Below, piece by piece: positions 30,386-40,544 of a stretch of 64,000 bases of DNA. The position numbers were made by a program, and so were the translations under genes. A model generated the notes under the pieces. The model had not been told where the DNA came from, made no database searches, and saw only the letters and a list, made by a program, of their open reading frames with translations. Position 1 is the stretch's first letter. The number at the start of each line of letters is the position of its first letter. Origin of the DNA: Rhipicephalus microplus (lineage: Eukaryota; Arthropoda; Arachnida; Ixodida; Ixodidae); NCBI RefSeq assembly GCF_043290135.1, contig NC_134705.1:57593771-57657770 (forward strand). The letters are read 5' to 3'.

Positions 30386-32619
30386 GTACTACCACATACA
30401 CTGCGACACGTTGGTACTTAAACTGTACTTGAAATACAGTTACTGTGCTCAACCGTGCGCTTAAATTTAAGACCGCTTTAAAAAGCCAAGACGCTGAAAA
30501 TTAATTCAGATTGCATGACCTATATATGATGTTGCAAAATTTCGCTGGAAATTTCATCTTTTTTACATTGTCTTTAGCGTTTATGTGGCATTGTTGGTGA
30601 CCGACATAAGGCAGTGGTCTTTGTCGTCTGAAAAAAAACATGCTTGTCCTATTAACCAGGCCTTTGTTGTAGCACTGTCATGCACGTAATCCATTGATGA
30701 AAGCTAGGTTTTTATATTTTTACTGGTGCAAGAACATGTGCGTACGCGTGGTAAATGCTGTGTAGCGCAAAGTACTCTCAGCTACTGAGCTTTTCTGTTT
30801 AGACTTGTTGACTGTCTCACATTTCATGGCGAACACAATGAGAGAAAAAAAAATCAGGTGTGCAAGGTGCGAATGGTGGTATTGAAGTAATCGCACAGAT
30901 AGTCGGGCTTTCTGAGATAATTATTTTTCTCTCTTTTTTGTAGTATGCAGATGACAAAGATGTAGATCAGTACAGCAGTGCATAGTAGGTGGAACACAAG
31001 CTAACCACGTGCAAACAGCACAGCAAAGACATGATTTATTTAGTGCGAAAGCGTGAAGAGTCGCCCAGGGCGAGCATAAAAGGCAGAATGCGCTTTATTC
31101 TCGGGTAATGTTTAACGTTGCATAGGTGTCATGCACCGATTCAGTAGAGAAGAGTGTAACATGAGTTACAATGCCTCAGGCTACGTAAATCTAACTGCGT
31201 GTAATTTCAAGATTATCGAACGAGCACATTCCAAGCTGCCTGGCAGAAAGACCCGCATGGCATGTGTTCTTTGGCTCAGCAACGTACCACTAGCATTTTT
31301 TTATGGCACTACGTTTCTCGATTGGTCGATTTTGCCACAATAACTGGGACAGTTTTATCAAAACCACTTTTTTTGTGAAAGCCTATTTGTTTTGAATAAT
31401 CGACCTACAATCGCTGAGGCCAGGTAACTACCTGAACACGTACATTCATTGTGATTCTTTTTTAACTGAATTTTTTAAGACCGACAACCATTTTATTAAA
31501 AATGGGCACACTTTTGGCATATCGCCAATGGTGGCTTGCTGCGCTGAAAGGAACTTACGCTATCATGCCGTGCTTCGAGATGTATAAGACGTTTATTTTC
31601 ACTTTCTCTTTGCGTTGCTTCTACGTCGGATTTCAAGCTCATTCGTAATACACCCGTTCGTTATCCAGTGCAGTGATTAGACACAAGCTTGACGACACGA
31701 ATCAACACACACATCAGTGTTTCTGCTTTCATTGTTTCGCAAACTTTGTATTGCGACATTCTGAGCCGAACCAAATGATCTGCTAGCGATTGTAGAATTA
31801 CATTAAACTTAAAGAGTGGAGGGAAATAAGCAAGAGTTATTTTAAACACTAATGCACGCCTTAAGCGCCATTGGACAATGGTGTACGTATTCGCTCGTCT
31901 CGATTTACATTTCACCCATTACTTCAACAGTTGTCCGTAAATTTATTGCTAGTGCTTACTGTATATACAATGTCCATGCATGTTAAAGAGCTCCAGGTGG
32001 TCTAATTTTCCAGAGCTAGACTTTCACTGCGGTGTCATATTGGGGTTTCGGGGCGTAATCTCAAATATTAGTATTAATATTCTTTTTGTCATAAATGTGT
32101 GCACTATGGCAAGGACTGCACTGCGATTCATGCATGTCTCATTTTCGTTCCCCCTAGCGTTAGCAACATAACTCGATCAACCAGTCAGAACTATAGCGCT
32201 TGCGTTCTGGCCAGTGGATGGCATCTACAAGTGTTCAACATGAGCAACAGTGCGACATGCTGTATATATGCATTAAAGATTTAGTGATGCACTAGAAAAT
32301 TATTGTTCTTGAAGAAACCAGCTGGCTGCCATACAGGTGGAGCCACTGATTAGTATGTGCATATTTCTGTAACTAAAACAATTTACAAAAAATGGTGTCT
32401 CGATGCATGTGTTAGCAAGCCACCCTCATAGAGTTTTTAAGTAAGGACCCCAATAGTTTGAATCCCAAAAGTGCGCTTTGCGTGCGTTGACTGTGGGCCT
32501 TGCAGGATCGTACAATATTGGCCTAAAGGCAAGCTATATATACAAGAATAATTAATAATAGCTGACACTTGTCTGCTGCATGAGTTTGGCCTAATTTTTA
32601 TTTTTTTATGTGTCCACAG
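30386..32619. other. unassigned stretch
   Basis: It contains one good acceptor-like tract (TTTTTCTCTCTTTTTTGTAG ending near 30943) followed by a 13-codon open frame, and the degenerate SINE at 31980. Nothing else supported. Confidence 0.35.
31980..32075 (+). repeat. degenerate Ruka-like SINE fragment
   Basis: GTTAAAGAGCTCCAGGTGGT, CCAGAGCTAGACTTTCACTG and GGGGTTTCGGGGCGTAA follow the SINE order with many changes. An old copy. Confidence 0.6.
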
Positions 32620-32847
32620 GTTGTGGAACTGCAGCCGGGGTGTTCAATCTTTGTTCAGGCACGGGCACTGCAAGCTGTGCGCAATTCAGCGAAAACATCA
32701 ACTGCATTGGCCCGGATCTCCTCCCTGCAGTTTTCAACAAGCATGCTCTCCTGACATGCTCAATGAAGGGCCAGAAGGCCAAAGGGGCACACAAACCAGT
32801 GGCCCAACGGCCTCCTCTTCACGCTGCTGCAATTGATGCAATTTAAG
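32620..32847 (+). pseudogene. BEN-domain-like exon
   Basis: A T-rich tract ending CCACAG at 32619 is followed by an open frame of about 75 codons: CIGPDLLPAVFNKHALLTC, then KPVAQRPPLHAAAIDAI. The spacing and the PDLL...VF...LL..S..G, PLH...IDAI pattern resemble a BEN domain, a DNA/chromatin-binding fold. A donor-like AAG/GTAAAT follows at 32847, but an in-frame TAA sits 1 base before it, so either the gene ends here or the exon is broken. Confidence 0.45.
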
Positions 32848-32849
32848 GT

Positions 32850-33977
32850 AAATATGTTTCTGCTAGTGAATATCGATTACCCGAACTTGCAATGCACTTT
32901 AAGGTATAATTTACGCTTGATTGAAGTAATGACATTTAAACTACATTACCTAGAATTTTTCGTTGTAGGGGGTTTGATCATATGCACATATTCAAAGTAT
33001 AGTGCCAGAACCAATCAATAATTTGTTTTTATTCAGGCCTTGCATTCATTATTAGAGGCTTTTGCAATAAATTTATTAGAGCTTATTGGCGAGGCTTATC
33101 TAATAAGTTTATGTACACATCATGGTACATGTTAATCTGATTTTCGATTTACAGCGTACACGAAAAGCACAGCAATAAGGAAAGGGTGGGACTTCTCAGA
33201 AAAACTCCTGGTGCCCTCAATGGGCATGAAGCTGGCTGAGCTGAGAGCTGAAGAAAAAAAATGCAGTCCTCCAATAAAACTAGTCGTTTTTACAGCATTA
33301 TGTGTTTGTGAGTTTTGTAAAAGGAGGAATGTGCCTGTGCATGCGTGGTGCTGCCATACGTGCATCGACATGCAGCCCTTGTGATCAATGCACACATAAG
33401 CCATTCAACTTAGCTTTATTGTACGTGCTAATTATTAAATCCTGCCTGCTGCTAGTCCCCACAGTGCTTGCCACGTGCTGTGGCTGTTGTGTAACATCTT
33501 ACACTCACCTGATACTTTAGCGAATTCACCTGCTGTACAGGCAGATGTGTGTGTGTGTTTGTATAATATATATATTATACAGCTGGCTCGATCATATATC
33601 TGCAGCAATATGATTTGTGTGTACATGTACGTCAAGCAATTTTACTGTTGTGTTCCCCAGCTTTCTAGACCTTCAAATCTGGAGTGGATACTCTGGCCAT
33701 ACATCGATCTTTGTTATATACACCAAATAATAGACTAATTAAACTTGATACTTCATCAATCTTCATATAAACCGTCGACACTAAAGTTTATTAGGTGCAT
33801 GAGCAATTGGATATATAGGCTGAAGTAGTTCACTGGGAACTATTGGGGGCACCATCAATTATCAGGCAGTAATAATTATAGCTGTAGAATGATCCGTGAA
33901 ACTGTTTAATTATGCCATCCACAAGCTGAACTCATATATGCGTGGAAATCGTCTATATATGGCTATATATAGAAGTG
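32850..33977. other. unassigned stretch
   Basis: A possible acceptor (TTTCGATTTACAG) at about 33155 precedes an open frame RKGWDFSEKLLVPSMG, unrecognised. AT- and TG-rich microsatellite sequence lies at 33545-33600. Confidence 0.35.
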
Positions 33978-34206
33978 TTTATATTGACACGTGCGGTTCT
34001 TTTGGTTTACGAAGAAAGGCGCTATCACTTTCTGTTAAGCGCAACGCAGGCCGCGTTTATCTTGTATGCCACTCTGGAACGCGTTATGACGCGTGTATAA
34101 AAGACTGACACGTGCGCAACGCAGGCCGCGTTTATCTTGTATGCCACTCTGGAACGCGTTACGACGCGTGTATAAAAAGCCAGCGCAGTGCGCCACTGGG
34201 AGTCTT
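33978..34206 (+). repeat. inverted arm 1: LTR U3 with two promoter units
   Basis: Two tandem units of about 75 bp (GCGCAACGCAGGCCGCG to GCGTGTATAAAA) each contain a TATAAAA box and a CACGTG core in the linker. It ends at GGGAGTCTT. Confidence 0.85.
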
Positions 34207-34249
34207 GCCGTGCAGGTTCCAGTCGGTGTTATAAGGTGGCCCCCTGCTG

Positions 34250-34556
34250 TTCGGATATCCGGTCCTTCCCATGCAGTCTTCACCTTCTTGAGCGTAGCGG
34301 CGAAGAGACCACTGATGATAGAGTAGTCAGCGCCGGTATCGACTAGGGCGGTGACGCTGTGGCCGTCGATGATCACGTCGAGGTCGGTGGTTCGTCGTCT
34401 GGCGTTCCGGTTAGGTCGGGGCGTCGGATCACGGCTGCGTCGGCTTGGTCCGGTGCTGCTATGTCGCGTCGGCGGCGAGGCTTTGTCGTAAAGACTCTGC
34501 TCAGGCGGCGTACTGCGACTACGTCGGGAAAGTTCGTGCGTCGTGGTCGTCGTCAT
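34250..34556 (-). pseudogene. retroelement aspartic protease fragment
   Basis: The frame reads DLDVIIDGHSVTALVDTGAD followed by YSIISGLFAATL: the DTGA active-site motif with its hydrophobic lead, as in retropepsin-like proteases of gypsy elements. It runs to TARLPVA and then straight into the inverted LTR arm, so reverse transcriptase, RNase H and integrase are missing. Frames between gag and protease are interrupted by stops. Confidence 0.75.
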
Positions 34557-34786
34557 CGGCAGCGGCGGCGGCGGCGGAGGAGGATCTTCGGCATTGCGTC
34601 GTGCAGCAACCGCACCTCCATCGGTTGCTGCCTTTAGTTTCCCGGGTAGGGGCTTGGGGATCGGCCCCGGTTAGGGCCGGTGTACTGGCGGCTATCCGGG
34701 GAGACGTAGCGGCCAGGCGAAGGTGAACGGGATGGTCGTCGTTGTTGCCACTGCGATCCGGCGATGTAGTCGGCGATGTCGCGAGG

Positions 34787-35986
34787 TCACTCACCTGGGC
34801 GCGGACGCGGCGTGTTCACGTCGAAGCCACGCAGTCCCATCTCACGGTACTGGCAGTAGCGGTAGGTGTGCCCGGCTTCGCCGCAGTGGTAGCATAGTGG
34901 GCGGTGGTTCGGGGTGCGCCAAACGTCAGTTTTCCTCGGCGAGCGGGGGATTACTGGCGAGCGGGAAGGCGTCGGGGGTGGCGGCGGTGGCTGGCGACGA
35001 AACTGCGGAGACGTTGGGTCCTGGTGTTGGCGAGGAGCGGCGACAGGTCGTCGTGCAGTAGCGGCGTAGGTCATCGCCTCCGGTTGGGGCTGTGGCCGTT
35101 CAGGAACGCTCAGTGAGCGCTGTAGTTCCTCGCGGACTACGTCTTCGAGAGAGGTGACTTGGGGCTGAGACGATGGCAACATGCGGCGCAGTTCTTCACG
35201 AACAATAGCGCGTATGGTCTTGCGCAGGTCGTCGGGGCAGAGTCCTCGGACTTCTGCGACGTCTGGTGACATGCGCCGATCGTATTGGCTGGTCCGCATT
35301 TCAAGAGTCTTCTCGATGGTGGTAGCCTCGGAGAGGAACTCTTGTACCGTCTTTGGCGGGTTTCTGATCAGTCCGGCGAAGAGCTCCTGCTTCACTCCTC
35401 GCATAAGCAGGTGAACCTTCTTGTCCTCAGACATGTCGGCGTCGGCGTGGCGGAAAAGTCGCGTCATCTCCTCCGTAAAGATCGTTACGTTTTCGTTGGG
35501 GAGCTGCACCCGAGTTTCAAGCAGTGATGCGGCTCTTTCCTTCCGCTCGACGCTTGCAAAGGTGCGCAGGAAAGCAACGCGGAAGTCGTCCCAGGTTCGA
35601 AGCGTTGACTCGCGGTTCTCGAACCAAGTCCTTGCGGCGTCTTCCAGGTAAAAATACACATGACGCAGCTTGTCGTCCGGGTCCCACTTATTGAGGGCTG
35701 CGACGCGGTCGTAAATGTCAAGACAGCTTTCCGGGTCTTCGTAGGTTGATCCGCGGAAGGTAGGCGGCTCTTTGGGCTGGTTGACGACCACGGTTGCCGA
35801 AGACCTTGCTTCCGTCATCGTGGATGCCGGCTTCGTAGCAGCCTTTGTTTTCTTGTCCTTGTCGGGGAGCAGCAGGTATTCGGGCGGTAGTCCTTGTTGT
35901 CTTCGGCTCACTCGAACGACCGGGTCGGCGTCGTCCTCTTGGCGGCTTGGGCTTGGCTCACGGCTGGACGGGGGCGTACGGTACAT
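34787..35986 (-). CDS. Ty3/gypsy-like gag polyprotein
   Basis: An uninterrupted frame of about 399 codons starts at the ATG at 35986, just after the LTR and primer-binding region. Residues about 75-220 form a retrotransposon gag capsid-like domain (TFRGSTYEDPESCLDIYDRV, DAARTWFENRESTLRTWDDF, LLMRGVKQELFAGL). A proline-rich linker follows, then a single CCHC zinc knuckle (CYHCGEAGHTYRYC) near residue 375. It packages element RNA in the cytoplasm in intact relatives. It is open despite loss of pol, so recent origin or selection are both possible. An in-frame extension to 36052 lacks a better start. Confidence 0.85.
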   Translation of the reverse strand: MYRTPPSSREPSPSRQEDDADPVVRVSRRQQGLPPEYLLLPDKDKKTKAATKPASTMTEARSSATVVVNQPKEPPTFRGSTYEDPESCLDIYDRVAALNKWDPDDKLRHVYFYLEDAARTWFENRESTLRTWDDFRVAFLRTFASVERKERAASLLETRVQLPNENVTIFTEEMTRLFRHADADMSEDKKVHLLMRGVKQELFAGLIRNPPKTVQEFLSEATTIEKTLEMRTSQYDRRMSPDVAEVRGLCPDDLRKTIRAIVREELRRMLPSSQPQVTSLEDVVREELQRSLSVPERPQPQPEAMTYAATARRPVAAPRQHQDPTSPQFRRQPPPPPPTPSRSPVIPRSPRKTDVWRTPNHRPLCYHCGEAGHTYRYCQYREMGLRGFDVNTPRPRPGE

Positions 35987-36014
35987 GGACCGAGAAGCAC
36001 CTCCACCAGATCTC

Positions 36015-36173
36015 ACGAGGTTGTGATACACGCAGCACTTGAGAGGAAGCACGCAGGAGTCAGGGCGGTGTCAGGCGAACTGTTTATTGGGCGAACTTGT
36101 GCCCAGCAAAACAGGGCCAAACGCAACTCACAGCAACAGCGGCGTGAACAGTCGTCGGCCGACGGAAAAAAAA
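36015..36173 (-). mobile_element. LTR R-U5 and primer-binding region
   Basis: Downstream of the U3 TATA unit on the minus strand lie an AATAAA signal (near 36085) and the LTR end around GTGTATCACAAC. TCTGGTGGAGGTGC follows as a probable primer-binding site. Confidence 0.6.
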
Positions 36174-36461
36174 AAGACTCCCAGTGGCGCACTGCGCCGG
36201 CTTTTTATACACGCGTCGTAACGCGTTCCAGAGTGGCATACAAGATAAACGCGGCCTGCGTTGCGCACGTGTCAGTCTTTTATACCCGCGTTTATCTTGT
36301 ATGCCACTCTGGAACGCGTTGCGCACGTGTCAGTCTTTTATACACGCGTCATAACGCGTTCCAGAGTGGCATACAAGATAAACGCGGCCTGCGTTGCGCT
36401 TAACAGAAAGTGATAGCGGCTTTCTTCGTAAACCAAAAGAACCGCACGTGTCAATATAAAG
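36174..36461 (-). repeat. inverted arm 2: LTR U3 with three promoter units, middle one flipped
   Basis: Three units (about 36211-36285, 36286-36343, 36344-36410) each keep the TATAAAAG-CACGTG linker. In the middle unit the 35-bp core between CGCG ends is inverted relative to its neighbours. Confidence 0.85.
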
Positions 36462-36469
36462 CCATATAT

Positions 36470-36640
36470 AAGTATATAAGGCCATATATGGCTTTATAAA
36501 GCCTGATATACATTCTATTCATATATGGGGACATCAGGTTGGGCATTTCTTGCCATATATGGTGAGCAGTCATATATAGCTTGATATGCCCAATTCCTGA
36601 TGTGGCCATATATGGCAATTTTTATATATGTCCATATATA
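36470..36640. repeat. AT-rich hairpin with three CCATATATGG boxes
   Basis: CCATATATGG occurs exactly at 36482-36491, 36553-36562 and 36606-36615. Around the middle one, CATATATGGGGACATCAGG (36520 on) pairs with CCTGATGTGGCCATATATG (36597 on), giving a long imperfect stem. CC(A/T)6GG is the CArG-box consensus; function here is unknown. Confidence 0.75.
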
Positions 36641-36849
36641 GGATTTTTGTAAGGGACCTTTCTAAAGGTAATATATGCAGTAACTCTACTGGCATGAAGT
36701 TTTAGGTGTTTTATGGCATGTAGGAAGTAGAGTTACTGTATATGTTTATGCGGTATCTATAAGGGAACGAGGTGTCTGGCGCTGTCTGTCGAGCTGCGAA
36801 AGCATACTTGCCGCGCCTCGCCTCACAGGCGGTAGGTGGCAAAAGTAAT

Positions 36850-37125
36850 CAAAATAGTTGCAAAGAGCTCCTGACACGCAGGTTCCGCGTAACTAAAACA
36901 GCCACCCTGTACCCCATGGCATGAGAATGCCCACACAATCCACCCCTACAACCCAGAGCACAGCACAACACTGTAGGGTGGGAGGCAGCTCTGTCCAGCT
37001 CGCATCCGAAGACCCAAGAGGCCCTCGTGCGACGAGCGAGGACAGTGGCCCATGCCAATGGTATCTCGGACTAAGGAGCCCACCCACCGACACTCCCTTC
37101 TCGGTCGCAAATAAATGTTTTATTC
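36850..37125 (+). pseudogene. I-group LINE ORF2 C-terminal fragment with 3-prime end
   Basis: Broken frames read ECPHNPPLQPRAQHNTVGWE, AALSSSHPKTQEALVRRAR and VAHANGISD then a stop, matching the end of the LINE ORF2 at 45916 in layout. It is followed by an AATAAA signal near 37110. The upstream part of the LINE is absent. Confidence 0.65.
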
Positions 37126-37589
37126 TCTGTCTTGGTAACGCCAAGAAGCGCCAAAAAAGCGTTCTCCACTGGCTATGTAGACGCCATTAGGGAAGGAATT
37201 CCTTCTTCCATAGTAGACGCGATGGAGGCGCTCACGGAGGTCTTCCTTCATGGAGGGGCTTTAGATGAGCCGCTTTGTGGTGAAGTAGTAAGGGAAAGGG
37301 ACAGGAATGTTGAATCGTGTTATAACGCTGATGGACGTGCTTAACTGCGCTAAACGCGCATGCAAAATATTCGCGTGACATTAGAGCCTTGGGCATTATG
37401 CACACGCTGCAGGCCATTTGCCAATCTGATTACAAATTACGGCCGGCATTCACACTATTCATTCTGTGGCTCAATATATTAGCGTTTTTCTGTATGGAGC
37501 ACTCACGTCGAATTCCACATATCCACGCAAAATTTATGTCAAATGGGTCAGAGTAAAAATTAATGACACTTCGTCAACGTGGCGCGACT

Positions 37590-37840
37590 ACCGCAGCCGT
37601 GACCTTGTGGGAAAGTGTCCGCTTCAACTGCGGGAGCTCATGGGTTCAAATCCCGCTGCCGCAGGTTACCCACCAGTTTCTGCAAAATGGGCAAAAGCGC
37701 TCTCCCAGCCTGGTACTTCGCTATTCAGTGGTGACGTCGCTTGGGAAAGGAGCCTGTGCCTTCAAACTCTGTCTGAGCAGAGGCGACGTGCCATGCTCCC
37801 TACTGGGCTGCAAAACTTCGGCGCCTTCTTCTTCTAACCA
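37590..37840 (+). repeat. tRNA-like SINE family B, copy 1
   Basis: CCGCAGCCGTGACC opens a tRNA-like head with box B GGTTCAAATCC and the invariant CCACCAGTTTCTGCAAAATG body. Confidence 0.78.
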
Positions 37841-38519
37841 CCACCCACCAAAACGTGGGACTCACTCGAGTGGAGAGATTGAATGGCTTGAGTCACAGTA
37901 TCTGTTGTCTTAAGACCGGGAGGCTTTGACGGCCGACGACGACCGCTAAGACGTCGTCTACGTGTGCGCGCAGCTCTTGGTGGGCTAGCTGCCACACGGA
38001 ACTTGGAAGTTGATGTACGTGGTGTACTTTCGACGTGAGAAGTGTGGACGCGGTACCTGCTGTCGATGCCGCGCATCCTGGCTCCGTACACATGGCGGTG
38101 GTGTGTCCGGGCGGGTGGCACACCTATGAGGTTCCTTTTTACTGTTTTTTTAACCCTGAAACCGATGTTCAAGTGCAGGTAAACTTAACGCGTACTTGCC
38201 ACAGAAATCGGATACATCCCTTCATTGAAAATCACAGGAGGCAAGGCTGTGGGCACCTCTGCATTGAATGGTTTTCGCGAAAAAACGTTCCCGAACGAAA
38301 TATACCCTGAAGATACGTCCCCGGAAAAAAATGTTCCTTGAAAAAGGGTCCCTGCTTGCGTTTTCCGTAAAAACTACCCAACACGAACACATGGAAACAT
38401 TAAACCATTGCAGTCGCAAGTTTATTTATCAAAAAAATAAAAGATGAGTGCGAAGATTGCAGTTTACTGAAGGATTACAGAAGAAGCACCTTAAGGACAT
38501 ACAAGCTTTCGCAACTTAT

Positions 38520-38642
38520 TGATATTGATTGATTTGTGAGGTTTAACGTCCAAAAGCCACCATTTGATAATGAGAGACGCTGTAGTGGAGGGCTCCGGAA
38601 ATTTTGACCACCAGGGGTTCCTTAACATGCACGCAAACTAGA
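38520..38642 (-). repeat. truncated Ruka-like SINE in duplication copy 1
   Basis: It holds the SINE tail and body from TGATATTGATTGATTTG to about CACGCAAACTAGA. It is flanked by CAACTTAT at 38512-38519 and 38643-38650. The paralogue at about 57328-57345 (CGCAACATATCTGTATAAG) keeps the empty site. Confidence 0.85.
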
Positions 38643-39224
38643 CAACTTATCGGTATAGGTGCAATATCAGATGAGATCATCACATACAAAGCGCATGTCA
38701 GATACATGTTATCAATTTAGGCAGGTGCCTGAAAAAGACATGATGGGAGTGGCAGTTTAGCGCCATGCATTTCTTCTGTAGGCAGCAGTTTGTTCGCCCC
38801 AGCACTGTCAAGGTAAGCGTACGCCTTCAGGCTCTCATTCGATACTGGTCTTGTGGTTGACTTAGCGGTACAAATTTGCAGAATGGAGAGGAAGAAATCG
38901 AATGAAGGAGGCACAAAGATCGGAAGTGATATGTGCGTCTTCATGAACCCTTTGAGGTTGTGCTAAACGTATTTCATGCAAAGGCGCTTTAATTACGTAT
39001 ACAAATCCTCAAGCGACCACACTTGAGCGTTTACCACTACCACCCTGTAGATAATGCTACAATTAGTAGTGCAAGGCGAAAGCAGCAAATGAGAGAGAAT
39101 GCACTTGTCTCTATAAAGAAAAGTTTGTTGAAGTAGCCGCAGAAAGTAAAAAAATTTGTAAGCCGCGAGCAGAGCCTGAAACGGCGCATTCACCAGCGGA
39201 GGAGCAAGATGTAACGTGACGGAG

Positions 39225-39400
39225 GGAAAGAGAATTTATTAGAAGGCAGAGAGGTCGGCCTGAGCTAATTCGCTTTAGTCTGCTACTCTACACAGGAGAC
39301 AAGGGAAGAGGAAAAGCTAGAGCGATGAAGGGTGATGATGGGCACACGAAAAGATGGTGCGTATATGCGCACTAGCCACTAAGCAAATACGGCCCTACAA
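39225..39400 (-). repeat. probable LINE 3-prime UTR fragment, minus strand
   Basis: In reverse complement it reads ...AGAGTAGCAGACTAAAGCG, GCTCAGGCCGACCTCTCTG, then AATAAATTCTCTTTCCC, resembling a LINE 3-prime end with polyadenylation signal. No coding part is attached. Confidence 0.4.
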
Positions 39401-39520
39401 CCTAGTAGTTGTAACAACACCGTATGTACCTCCCCAATATCAGCACCGGAGACATCGTTCTTCCGGCACATTGGACTAGGACTGTGGAAGACCAGACTTA
39501 GCACTTCTTGTGCTACAATA

Positions 39521-39704
39521 CTGGCCCAGAGACTAAGAACAGACTGCTCGTATTTGCCAGTGCACCATGATGGAAAGTTATTATCCGTGATTAACACCTG
39601 GTAAAATTACACCTGGCCCAGAGACTGAGAACAGTCTGCTCGTATTTGCCAGCACTCGATACTGGGAAGTTATTATAATTGATTAACAGCTGGTTAAATT
39701 GAAG
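39521..39704 (+). repeat. two tandem 92-bp units
   Basis: CTGGCCCAGAGACT at 39521 recurs at 39613. Both continue GAACAG-CTGCTCGTATTTGCCAG and end with a GATTAACA-CTGGT segment. Confidence 0.85.
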
Positions 39705-39876
39705 GAAACTTTGATCTCACTCTCAAAAGATTTCGGCAGATTTACTTGGTCTTACAGTGCTAGCTATATGAGGGCATTATATCAGTTGCTCATGCATCCC
39801 TTCTTGTCAAGGAACAACCAGCAACAGTATAAGCATCTGTTCATATCCCTACGAGACCAGTGCGAACTCTTTGGAC

Positions 39877-40274
39877 TCACATATAATGTCCAGGTGTCAT
39901 TATAAGGGACTTTGAGAAGGCGGCTTTGAATGCTGTAAATGCAGTTTTTGGAGAAGACGTAACGACTAATGCGCACTCCTTCCATCTGTGGCAGAGCAGC
40001 TGGTCAAAAATCCAATTTTCAGGCTGCTCACCCTTTACAGGCACGATCAGAAGTTTCGATCTTTCATTAAAATTCTGGACGCCCTCACTTTGTTGGCTCT
40101 GAAAGGGACCTTGAAACACTTTTCCACATAACCATGGAATGAAATATTTGGAAGAGCTTATTCCCTCACGAATTAAAAGGCGCAAACATTTTAAAAATCG
40201 GTCCAGTGTAAGTGCAGTTACAAAAAAATTGTCGCTTGCTGCGATCGCATTCTCCCTTCTCTCGTCCCGACGAA
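39877..40274. repeat. interspersed repeat interrupted by the LINE, left part
   Basis: The segment with AAAGGGACCTTGAAACACTTT through CTCTCGTCCCGACGAA is a repeat-like block; its other half starts at 46002 (CGACGAAAGCGCTGG). The minus-strand 144-codon frame over it is not a recognised gene. Confidence 0.45.
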
Positions 40275-40544
40275 GGAGGGCGCTGGCGTCGATCGACGGG
40301 AGCGGTCGCATACCACGTCGGCTCTGTGAAATATCGCAATTTTTTGCGTCACATTAAGTCGTTCTCCTGCAAGCCTTCTACCACCGTCTCCAAGAACGTC
40401 AGCCGCAACCGAAAACATCACGTCTTGTCAGGTGGGCCGTCTTCTAACCCTTTTTTGGTCACTTGAAGCTTTCGCCAAACCACCGCGGAGTTAAGCCTAA
40501 CCGCAGTAAGGGCCGCGCTGGCCCTGCCCGGGGTTTCCCCGGTA

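Larger units (their letters stand above)
33978..36461 (-). mobile_element. gag-protease retroelement bounded by inverted LTR promoter regions
   Basis: A minus-strand LTR (36461 down to about 36015) precedes gag and protease. At the far end, instead of pol and a direct LTR, the LTR U3 occurs again in inverted orientation (33978-34206). The inverted similarity runs from GTTTATATTGACACGTGC to CACTGGGAGTCTT, ending next to the presumed transcription start. The result is a linear element with inverted ends, not a normal LTR retrotransposon. Confidence 0.8.
37311..39170 (+). repeat. segmental duplication, copy 1 (partner 55991-58213)
   Basis: Collinear landmarks shared with 55991-58213: TGAATCGTG / TGAGTCGTG, GCGCTAAAC, the tRNA-like module, GTGGACGCGGTAC, CTCTGCATTGAATGG, ACATTGCAGTTTACTGAA, GGTTGACTTAGCGGTAC and TTTCATGCAAAGGCGC with the following TTTAATTACGTATAC. 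Copy 1 contains a SINE (38520-38642) absent from copy 2. No gene recognised; the minus-strand frame 38944-38717 has a hydrophobic start but is unproven. Confidence 0.8.

Noticed and set aside
34359..35414. Plus-strand frames opposite gag
   Set aside because: They are antisense shadows of the gag/protease frames, which carry the recognisable motifs.
39877..40311. 144-codon minus-strand frame left of the LINE
   Set aside because: It lies in a repeat-like block and crosses the LINE boundary at 40275.
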